Source: Planctomycetota bacterium (lineage in GTDB: Bacteria; Planctomycetota; Planctomycetia; Pirellulales; UBA1268). Taken from it: a stretch of 17,020 nucleotides of DNA. Made by a program: the position numbers and the translations under genes. Location of the stretch: the NCBI GenBank assembly GCA_003670825.1, contig QWQL01000051.1:1-17020 (forward strand), given 5' to 3'. Shown piece after piece: positions 11,611 to 17,020 of this stretch. The notes beneath the pieces are model-generated. The model was not told the DNA's origin and did not search any database. It saw only the letters and a program-made list of their open reading frames with translations. Position 1 is the first letter of the stretch. Each line of letters opens with the position of its first letter.

Positions 11611-12087
11611 ATGCAGGACAACGTCAAAACCGCCGGATTCCTCGGGGACCTGCTCAGCTTTTCCGTGTACAAGCGGAATCAGGGCCGTGTCACCCGCCAG
11701 GTGACGTTTGCGGCCTTGGCCTTGATCGTTGGCATTGGCATCTGGCGGCTCACGCAACTGCTGTCAATCTGGTATGGCGGTGGCGACGCTGGCCTGTCAC
11801 TCGGCGGCCCGGGCACGGATTTCGGTGTGGTACGGTTTCTCCTGCCGGCCGGTCTTCTGGCGGCAGGCTTCTGGCTCTGCTTTCGGGCAGTCAACATGCC
11901 AAAGTTCGCCGATTTCCTGATCGCCGTGGAATCGGAGGTCGCCAAGGTCTCGTGGCCGACCGCGGAGGAAGTGTTTCGGAGCTCGGTGGTGATTATCTTC
12001 CTGATCTTTGCGTTGGCGGCGATCCTTTCAGCCTACGATCTGTTTTGGTGGTTTGCGCTCCGGTATGTGATGCGGACGGGTGGATGA
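11611..12087 (+). CDS. secE: Preprotein translocase subunit SecE
   Basis: 158 residues from ATG 11611, chosen because GAGG (11601-11604) sits 6 nt upstream. An in-frame ATG at 11590 and a GTG at 11533 are open but poorly placed. SecE clamps SecY in the Sec translocon of the cytoplasmic membrane. Predicted membrane helices lie at about 31-51, 72-94 and 124-148. The diagnostic amphipathic helix and hinge (FLIAVESEVAKVSWPTAEEVFRSS, about 102-125) precedes the last helix. Three helices match the E. coli form rather than the one-helix short form. It lies 165 bp after tRNA-Trp and 81 bp before nusG, the canonical secE-nusG pair. Confidence 0.93.
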   Translation: MQDNVKTAGFLGDLLSFSVYKRNQGRVTRQVTFAALALIVGIGIWRLTQLLSIWYGGGDAGLSLGGPGTDFGVVRFLLPAGLLAAGFWLCFRAVNMPKFADFLIAVESEVAKVSWPTAEEVFRSSVVIIFLIFALAAILSAYDLFWWFALRYVMRTGG

Positions 12088-12099
12088 CGCGGCCGAAGG

Positions 12100-12154
12100 T
12101 TTCACTTTTTCTGTTTCTCTCGTTTTCCTGTTTCTGTTGTTCTTAACTTTCCCT
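12100..12154 (+). other. Pyrimidine-rich tract between secE and nusG
   Basis: 55 bases with only 8 purines, mostly T, in a GC-rich setting. It lies in the untranslated gap 12 bases after the secE stop and ends 14 bases before nusG. It lacks stable pairing and a conventional ribosome site. It could be an unstructured translation enhancer or a protein-binding element in the nusG leader. Confidence 0.5.
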
Positions 12155-12168
12155 AGCGAGTTGGCTCG

Positions 12169-12912
12169 ATGTCCATGAGCGACGAAACGACGAACGAGCA
12201 CGAGAAGCTGCCGGCGGACGAGACGACCTCCGCTCAGGCCCCCGTCCTCGAAGGCGCGGAGGGCATGGCGGATGACTTTGAAGACGATGGCACCCCGGCA
12301 GAACTCGCCGATCCGTTCGGCGGCGACGAGAATGCCAAACCGATCGAAGTCTCCATCGCCGACGAATCGCCGGTGGTGGGCGAGAGTCACTGGTACATCC
12401 TCAAAGTCCAGAGCAACCGCGAAGACTCGATCCGAGAGACCCTGCTGCGGCGGATCGCGATGCAGGGTATGGATAAGTGGTTTGGCGAGGTGATCGTGCC
12501 CAAGGAGCAGGTGACCGAGTTCAAAAGTGGCAAAAAACGCGTGGTTTCCCGCAAGCTCTATCCGGGATACATCCTGGTGAACATGATCTTGAACGATGAA
12601 ACCTGGTTTCTCGTGCGGGAGACCGGCGGCATTGGTGACTTCACAGGGTCGGCCGGAAGGCCCAGCCCGATGCTGCCGCAGGACGTCGCCAAACTGCTGA
12701 ACAAGGCAGAGGAGAAGGCTGACGACTCGCCGCGGCTGAAGATCAGCTTCAAGAAGGGCGACCGTGTGAAGATCAACGAGGGAACCTTCGAAAACTTTGA
12801 GGGTGAAGTGGAGGAGATCGACGAGGCCAACGGCCGCGTGACCGTGATGCTCAGCATCTTCGGTCGGTCGACTCCGGTGGACATCGAATACTGGCAGATC
12901 GAGGCGGTGTGA
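12169..12912 (+). CDS. nusG: Transcription termination/antitermination factor NusG
   Basis: 247 residues; start ATG 12169, with an alternative ATG two codons later (12175). The ribosome site is weak (GCGAG). Residues 73 to about 180 form the NGN domain that binds the RNA polymerase clamp (SHWYILKVQSNRE; KRVVSRKLYPGYILV; the WFLVRETGGIGDFTG motif). Residues about 195-247 form the KOW domain that contacts ribosomal protein S10 or Rho (FKKGDRVKINEGTFENFEGEVEEID). The first about 72 residues are an acidic, low-complexity extension absent from E. coli NusG (181 residues) and predicted to be disordered. It is the second gene of the secE-nusG pair and is followed 64 bp later by rplK. Confidence 0.96.
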   Translation: MSMSDETTNEHEKLPADETTSAQAPVLEGAEGMADDFEDDGTPAELADPFGGDENAKPIEVSIADESPVVGESHWYILKVQSNREDSIRETLLRRIAMQGMDKWFGEVIVPKEQVTEFKSGKKRVVSRKLYPGYILVNMILNDETWFLVRETGGIGDFTGSAGRPSPMLPQDVAKLLNKAEEKADDSPRLKISFKKGDRVKINEGTFENFEGEVEEIDEANGRVTVMLSIFGRSTPVDIEYWQIEAV

Positions 12913-12976
12913 GCCCGGCAGGCGTCACCCCTCGGTGTTCGGATCATTGGAAACGGACTGAAGAAAGGTCATTGCG

Positions 12977-13402
12977 ATGGCGAAGCAAGTTGTCGGACAG
13001 GCGAAGTTCCAGGTGCCGGGTGGTCAGGCCACCCCTGCGCCCCCGGTCGGCACGTCGCTCGGCCGGTTTGGCATCAACCTCGGCCAGTTTGTTCAGCAGT
13101 TCAACGATCGCACTCGCGAGGCTGCGGGCATGCCGATCCCGGTCGTCGTCACCATCTACAATGATCGTTCTTTCGAGTTCATCACCAAGAGTCCTCCTGC
13201 TGCCGCGCTGCTGAAAAAGGCTGCCGGCCTTGCCAAGGGGTCGGGCGTGCCCAACAAGGACAAAGTCGGCAAGGTGAGCGTGGCTCAACTTGATGAGATC
13301 GTTCGCCTCAAGGGTGCCGATCTCAAGGCCCGTGATGGCGAGCACGCCCGCCGCATGGTCGAGGGTACGGCCCGCAGCATGGGCATCACCGTCGAGGGCT
13401 GA
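12977..13402 (+). CDS. rplK: 50S ribosomal protein L11
   Basis: 141 residues, the standard L11 length; ATG 12977 with GAAAGG about 8 nt upstream. The N-terminal domain (KFQVPGGQATPAPPVG, about 10-25) has the proline-rich stretch where the stalk-base factors and thiostrepton act. The C-terminal domain (SPPAAALLKKAAG, then the helical GTARSMGITVEG end) binds 23S rRNA at the GTPase-associated centre. It opens the rplKAJL series, 64 bp after nusG and 92 bp before rplA. Confidence 0.97.
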   Translation: MAKQVVGQAKFQVPGGQATPAPPVGTSLGRFGINLGQFVQQFNDRTREAAGMPIPVVVTIYNDRSFEFITKSPPAAALLKKAAGLAKGSGVPNKDKVGKVSVAQLDEIVRLKGADLKARDGEHARRMVEGTARSMGITVEG

Positions 13403-13494
13403 CCCGGTCGGCGTCCGCCGGATTCTGGGTATCATCCCTGCTCCTTCTCACGTTCACACCAGCGATTTTCAAAGTCTCAGATTTTTAAGGATTC

Positions 13495-14181
13495 ATGACT
13501 GTGGCCACCACCAAACGCATGCGGGCGATGCTCGCTGTGAAGCCGAAGACCGACGACGCCGTGCCGCTGGCTGATGCCGTGGCGCTGTTCAAGAAGTTTC
13601 CGCCAGCGAAGTTCGACCAGACTGTCGAGATTCACATGCGCCTCGGAATCGACCCGAAGCAGGCCGATCAGATCATCCGTGGGTCGCTGGTGCTCCCTCA
13701 CGGGATCGGCAAGTCGAAGCGGGTGGTCGTGTTCGCCAAGGGCAACCTTGCTGATGACGCCAAGGCTGCCGGTGCCGAAGAGGTTGGTGCGGAGGAACTC
13801 GCGAAGAAGATCAAGGAAGGCTGGACCGATTTCGACGTCTGCATCGCTGCTCCCGACATGATGGGCCTGGTGGGGCCGCTCGGAAAAGTGCTCGGCCCCC
13901 GCGGTTTGATGCCCAGCCCGCGAGCGGGAACGGTGACGGCCGACATCAAGAAGACGGTCAGCGAATACAAGGCCGGCAAGGTCGAGTTTCGCAATGACCC
14001 CACCGGCATCGTGCATGCGGTCGTGGGCAAGGCGAGCTTTGAAACCGAGAAACTCATCGACAACATCCGCGCCTTCGTCGATCACATCACCGGCATGCAA
14101 CCGTCGAGTGTTCGCGGGCAGTACGTAAAGTCCATCTCGATCTCGGGCACCATGACGCCCGGCATCATGGTCGCCGCGTGA
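13495..14181 (+). CDS. rplA: 50S ribosomal protein L1
   Basis: 228 residues; ATG 13495 with AAGGA close upstream (4 nt). A GTG two codons later is an alternative start with more usual spacing. It forms the mobile L1 stalk near the ribosomal E site and in many bacteria represses its own operon mRNA. The N-terminal TTKRMRAM segment and the domain II signature MGLVGPLGKVLGPRGLMPSP (from residue 123) are diagnostic, followed by the conserved FRNDPTGIVHAVVGKASF rRNA-binding segment. It lies between rplK and rplJ. I saw no clear L1 target hairpin in the 92-bp leader. Confidence 0.97.
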   Translation: MTVATTKRMRAMLAVKPKTDDAVPLADAVALFKKFPPAKFDQTVEIHMRLGIDPKQADQIIRGSLVLPHGIGKSKRVVVFAKGNLADDAKAAGAEEVGAEELAKKIKEGWTDFDVCIAAPDMMGLVGPLGKVLGPRGLMPSPRAGTVTADIKKTVSEYKAGKVEFRNDPTGIVHAVVGKASFETEKLIDNIRAFVDHITGMQPSSVRGQYVKSISISGTMTPGIMVAA

Positions 14182-14233
14182 GCCTCGGCCGACCGTTCCT
14201 TTATTTCCAACGTTTTCCCGGATTTATGACGCC

Positions 14234-14785
14234 ATGAGCAAAGCCATCAAAGACATGCTGGTCGACGATCTCAAGGGCCGCCTCCAGGACGTGGGCGACC
14301 TCATCGTCGTCAGTCTTGGGAAGCTCGATGCCCAGAAGACCACCCAACTGCGGCAAACCCTTCGCAAGAAGCGGATCAGTCTGCAGCTCGTTAAAAACAG
14401 CCTGGCGAGGCGTGCCATGGTGGGCACGGCGCTCGCACCGGCGTTCGAGCAGTCCGCGGGCATGCTCGCGATCGCCTGGGGTGGCGAAGATGTCGTCGAT
14501 CTCGCCAAAGAACTCGATCGGCTGCAGGGCATCAAGGATTACGAGGGCTTCGAGTGCAAGGGTGGGGCGCTCGACGGCTCACGGCTCGAGGCCGCCGACG
14601 TCAAGCGGGTGGCCAAGTGGCCCACGCGGTCGGAGCAACTCTCCATCCTTTCCGGGCAGATCTCCGGTCTGGCAGGCACGCTTTCGGGGCAGATTCTGTC
14701 GGCCGGCGGGGCGCTGGCGAGCCAACTTCAATCCCGGATCGAGGATCTCGAGAAGGCGGAGGGCGGCGAGTCGGCGAGCCCTTGA
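14234..14785 (+). CDS. rplJ: 50S ribosomal protein L10
   Basis: 183 residues starting at ATG 14234; no strong ribosome site is visible. L10 anchors the L7/L12 dimers to the stalk base. The N-terminal rRNA-binding domain shows LKGRLQDVGDLIVVSLGKLD and KKRISLQLVKNSLARRA. The C-terminal helix that carries L12 dimers is LASQLQSRIEDLEKAEGG. It lies 52 bp after rplA, too short a gap for the extended L10 leader of E. coli. It is followed by a 192-bp spacer before rplL. Confidence 0.95.
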   Translation: MSKAIKDMLVDDLKGRLQDVGDLIVVSLGKLDAQKTTQLRQTLRKKRISLQLVKNSLARRAMVGTALAPAFEQSAGMLAIAWGGEDVVDLAKELDRLQGIKDYEGFECKGGALDGSRLEAADVKRVAKWPTRSEQLSILSGQISGLAGTLSGQILSAGGALASQLQSRIEDLEKAEGGESASP

Positions 14786-14977
14786 CCCCCGTCAGACCCG
14801 GCTTTTTTGGGTCGGCCTTCACGCGGCCGATCCGCATGGTATGACAGGAATCCCTGTGAAGGGCCTCCGGGCATGCCGCAAGGTGGCTCGGCACACATCA
14901 CTCGTATTTTTCATATTGAGCGGCCGTCGATACGTCAGACGGATCCGCATTTTTTCGAAGGGAAAGGACCTCGCGCG
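14786..14977 (+). other. rplJ-rplL spacer with small hairpins
   Basis: 192 bases without a gene. GACCC (14795-14799) can pair with GGGTC (14809-14813) with a T6 run in the loop, and ACAGG (14844-14848) pairs with CCTGT (14853-14857). Both stems are only 5 bp. The rplL frame is open through part of this spacer, but the text there does not resemble L12. The 3' end carries the rplL ribosome site (AAAGGA). Confidence 0.4.
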
Positions 14978-15397
14978 ATGGCAACGGCTGAAGCGACTCG
15001 TGAATTTTCGAACGGCACCAAGGAACTCGGCGACAAGATCGTCGGCCTCACTCTCAAGGCTGCGAAGGAGTTGTCGGATTACCTCGACGAGGTTCACGGC
15101 ATCAAGCCTGCTGCAGGCGGCGCGGTCATGATGGCTGCCCCAGGTGCCGGTGGCGCTGGCGCCGCTGCTGAGGCGGCGGTCGAGAAGACCGAGTTTGACG
15201 TCATTCTTGACGCGTTCGGTGACAACAAGATCGGCGTGATTAAGGTGGTCCGCGCCGCAACTGGCCTGGGTCTTAAGGAGGCCAAGGACACGGTTGAAAG
15301 TGCCCCCTCCAAGATCAAGGAAGGCATCTCGAAGGCGGACGCCGAGAAGCTCAAGAAGGAGCTCGAAGACGCTGGGGCCAAGGTCTCGATTAAGTAA
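14978..15397 (+). CDS. rplL: 50S ribosomal protein L7/L12
   Basis: 139 residues from ATG 14978, chosen because AAAGGA lies 9 nt upstream and the L12 N-terminus begins there. It is the multi-copy stalk protein that recruits and activates translational GTPases, including EF-Tu from this cluster. The N-terminal dimerisation domain (about 8-40, KELGDKIVGLTLKAAKELSDYL) leads to an Ala/Gly-rich hinge (45-68), slightly longer than usual and rich in Met at its start. The C-terminal factor-binding domain (about 72-139) has the conserved KIGVIKVVRAATGLGLKEAKD. It is followed by a 325-bp regulatory spacer before rpoB. Confidence 0.97.
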   Translation: MATAEATREFSNGTKELGDKIVGLTLKAAKELSDYLDEVHGIKPAAGGAVMMAAPGAGGAGAAAEAAVEKTEFDVILDAFGDNKIGVIKVVRAATGLGLKEAKDTVESAPSKIKEGISKADAEKLKKELEDAGAKVSIK

Positions 15398-15405
15398 AAA
15401 GACGA

Positions 15406-15465
15406 CAAATACCCGTTTGGCGGCGGGGAGGTTGGCCTCGCCGTCGCCAAACGGTATAGTATTTG
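15406..15465 (+). terminator. Long imperfect hairpin after rplL (attenuator or RNase processing site)
   Basis: CAAATAC (15406-15412) pairs with GTATTTG (15459-15465). CCGTTTGGCG (15413-15422) pairs with CGCCAAACGG (15445-15454). A further nine positions (15423-15431 with 15436-15444) pair with one G-G mismatch and one G-T wobble around a TTGG loop. The only bulge is TATA (15455-15458). No T run follows, so it fits an attenuator or double-strand RNase site better than a simple intrinsic terminator. Confidence 0.65.
15432..15460 (+). promoter_or_regulatory. Candidate rpoB promoter inside the hairpin
   Basis: TTGGCC (15432-15437, 4/6 match to the -35) and TATAGT (15455-15460, 5/6 match to the -10) are exactly 17 bp apart, the optimal spacing. 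Initiation near 15467 would give an rpoB leader of about 256 nt. The elements overlap the loop and 3' arm of the long hairpin, so readthrough RNA folds while the same DNA could start new transcripts. Confidence 0.45.
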
Positions 15466-15539
15466 CTTCGATCTTGGTGCTTGTTGGTTTCCTTCCTCAC
15501 CTGCCCAGTGCCGCCATTTGCTTTTGCACTTCCCTTTGT

Positions 15540-15557
15540 TTAGGGGCCGCCCCCTGA
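15540..15557 (+). repeat. Short hairpin in the rpoB leader
   Basis: TTAGGGG (15540-15546) pairs with CCCCTGA (15551-15557), including one T-G wobble, around a CCGC tetraloop. It lies about 165 nt before rpoB. Its role is unknown. Confidence 0.4.
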
Positions 15558-15722
15558 TGGTCGTCGTTTCTGTTGGTGCGTGCGCGCTGACAGAAGCCTC
15601 GTGGCTCAAGTGTCGCAAAGACATTCGAGCCCGGGTCGGCGATCCCACGTCATGACAGTGTCCTGAACGGATCGCGTGCTCTTCGCGACCGACACGAGAC
15701 TATTTCGAGGAGGTTTTTGTCA

Positions 15723-17020
15723 ATGGCAACCCACGCCGTCCGCCGTCTCCAGCCCAGCGAAATACGACATTTCGGCAGCCGTCGTGTGACGCACAACATC
15801 CCTGACCTCACCGAAATCCAGACGCGATTCTACGACGCATTCCTGCAGTACGACGTACCATCCAACAAGCGCAAGGACCACGGCATCGAAGGCGTGCTCC
15901 GGGAGATCTTCCCGATCGAGAGCTATGACCGCACGGTCAAGATCGAGTACCTGCGGTACGAACTCGGCAAGCCCCGCTACAGCCCGGACGAGTGCCGGCA
16001 GCTGCGGCTCACCTACGGACGGCCGCTCCGGGTGTATTTGAGGCTCACGCGTGAACAACCGATCGAGGAAGAGGTCTACCTGGGCGACGTGCCGATCATG
16101 CTCGGCGGCGGAGAGTTCATTATCAACGGTGCCGAGCGGGTGGTGGTGAGCCAGTTGCACCGTTCGCCCGGCATCGACTTCGTGTCTGACACTGAGTCGA
16201 ACGACCGCAAGACGTTCAACTGCCGCATCATCCCCGAGCGAGGGAGTTGGATCGAACTCAACGTGTCAAAGAAAGACACGATGCAGGTGCGGATCGACCA
16301 GAGCGGCAAGTTTTCAGCGCTCACGCTCCTGCGGGCGATGGATCCTAAGTACTCGCACGACTCGGAGATCTTGAAGCTCTTCTACCCGACGACCAAGGAG
16401 AAGATTTCGGGCGGCCGCAGCGTGGTCAAACTCGAGGGAAAGATCGCCGTTGACGACATCGTGTATCCGAAGTCGAGCGAGCGGGCGGGCGAGATCATTG
16501 TCGATGCGGGCTGCAAGATCACGCATGATCAGGCGGAGCTGATCTGCACGTCGGGTCTTCCGGCCGTCGAGTTGATGCAGGAGCAAAAGGTGCCCCTGAT
16601 CGTCAATAGTCTTCGTGAAGATGCCGACGAGTCGAAGCGGCGGACCGGCGTGGCACCTAGCCACGAGGACGCGCTCGTGCGAATCTACCAGCGGCTCCGT
16701 CCGGGGAATCCGGCGGCCTTCGACAAGGCTCGAGCCCTGTTCGACGAGAAGTTTAAGGACACCAACCGCTACCGCCTCGGCCGAGTCGGCCGGTTTCGCA
16801 TCAATCGCAAGCTTGGCCTCGACGTGCCTGAGACGGAGATGACGCTCCGGGCCGAGGATCTGATCGCGGCCATTCGGTACATGCTCCAGCTGAGCGAGGG
16901 CGAGGGGGAGGTCGAGGTCGACGACATCGACCACCTCGGCAATCGCCGGCTGCGGACCATCGACGAACTCGCCAGTGACGAGCTCCGCAAGGGATTCCTC
17001 AAGCTGCGACGGACCGTTCA
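15723..17020 (+). CDS. rpoB: DNA-directed RNA polymerase beta subunit, N-terminal part
   Basis: Open from ATG 15723 to the window end: 432 complete codons, with the C-terminus outside. AGGAGG lies 9 nt upstream. The beta subunit forms one claw of RNA polymerase and part of its active site. The protrusion motif GEFIINGAERVVVSQLHRSP (about 128-148) and the conserved DDIDHLGNRRLRTI (400-413) are present. The rifampicin-pocket region lies downstream of the cut and cannot be read. It follows rplL as in nearly all bacteria, and rpoC would be expected next. Confidence 0.97.
   Translation, partial: MATHAVRRLQPSEIRHFGSRRVTHNIPDLTEIQTRFYDAFLQYDVPSNKRKDHGIEGVLREIFPIESYDRTVKIEYLRYELGKPRYSPDECRQLRLTYGRPLRVYLRLTREQPIEEEVYLGDVPIMLGGGEFIINGAERVVVSQLHRSPGIDFVSDTESNDRKTFNCRIIPERGSWIELNVSKKDTMQVRIDQSGKFSALTLLRAMDPKYSHDSEILKLFYPTTKEKISGGRSVVKLEGKIAVDDIVYPKSSERAGEIIVDAGCKITHDQAELICTSGLPAVELMQEQKVPLIVNSLREDADESKRRTGVAPSHEDALVRIYQRLRPGNPAAFDKARALFDEKFKDTNRYRLGRVGRFRINRKLGLDVPETEMTLRAEDLIAAIRYMLQLSEGEGEVEVDDIDHLGNRRLRTIDELASDELRKGFLKLRRTV

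Larger units (their letters stand above)
15398..15722 (+). other. rplL-rpoB intergenic regulatory region
   Basis: 325 bases without a gene. In order it holds a long hairpin (15406-15465) with a promoter-like pair in its 3' half, a pyrimidine-rich stretch (about 15475-15541), a second hairpin (15540-15557), an unremarkable stretch, and the strong rpoB ribosome site AGGAGG 9 nt before the ATG. E. coli has a spacer of similar size here with an attenuator and an RNase III site, so a regulatory role is plausible. Confidence 0.6.

Noticed and set aside
14807..14977. N-terminal extension of L7/L12
   Set aside because: The extra 57 residues have no L12 similarity and run through a spacer. ATG 14978 has a ribosome site and starts the canonical domain.
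1..17020. CRISPR arrays, transposons, prophage or attachment sites next to tRNAs
   Set aside because: No spaced direct repeats, terminal inverted repeats, transposase or integrase text, or duplicated tRNA ends were seen. The gene content is core housekeeping.

Overview
The window is high-GC chromosomal DNA carrying housekeeping genes of a bacterium that is most likely a planctomycete (Pirellulales-like). The grounds for that placement are the character of EF-Tu, NusG and RpoB, a DUF155 protein beside a paired M16 protease, and a receiver/SpoIIE-type phosphatase. It is inferred from protein character, not from a database match. No insertion sequence, prophage, CRISPR array or other sign of recent transfer is visible.

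Left part (1 to about 7770). Nearly everything is on the minus strand. Reading in the direction of transcription, a HerA/DUF87-like ATPase with a coiled-coil C-terminus (7768 to 5273) overlaps by 4 bases purU, formyltetrahydrofolate deformylase (5276 to 4419). A small plus-strand gene (4158-4376) encodes a 72-residue protein with a CXXCH motif. It is convergent with purU and divergent from the next minus-strand group: a DUF155/RMD1-family membrane protein (3980 or 4055 to 3090), a zinc-site M16 peptidase (3010 to 1466) and a second M16 subunit that lacks the zinc motif (1416 to beyond base 1). The two M16 proteins look like complementary halves of one protease.

Middle (about 7770-9290). A short divergent intergenic region with a 10-bp inverted repeat separates the ATPase gene from a plus-strand response regulator fused to an RsbU/SpoIIE-type PP2C phosphatase (ending at 9169).

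Right part (9293-17020). This is the classical translation/transcription superoperon, all on the plus strand: tRNA-Thr(UGU), tRNA-Tyr(GUA), tRNA-Gly(UCC), tRNA-Thr(GGU), tuf, tRNA-Trp(CCA), secE, nusG, rplK, rplA, rplJ, rplL and rpoB (cut by the window end). The order matches the E. coli thrU-tyrU-glyT-thrT-tufB / secE-nusG / rplKAJL-rpoBC clusters, with tRNA-Trp inserted after tuf. The genes supply EF-Tu with several of its tRNA cargoes, a translocon subunit, a transcription/translation coupling factor, the L11-L1-L10-L12 stalk proteins and the RNA polymerase beta subunit.

I see no convincing new multi-gene defence or metabolic system. The signals most worth a second look are the divergent switch I of EF-Tu, a long rplL-rpoB hairpin with a well-spaced promoter-like sequence inside it, G-free C/A-rich spacers between the tRNAs, an acidic N-terminal extension on NusG, the small CXXCH protein and the asymmetric M16 pair.
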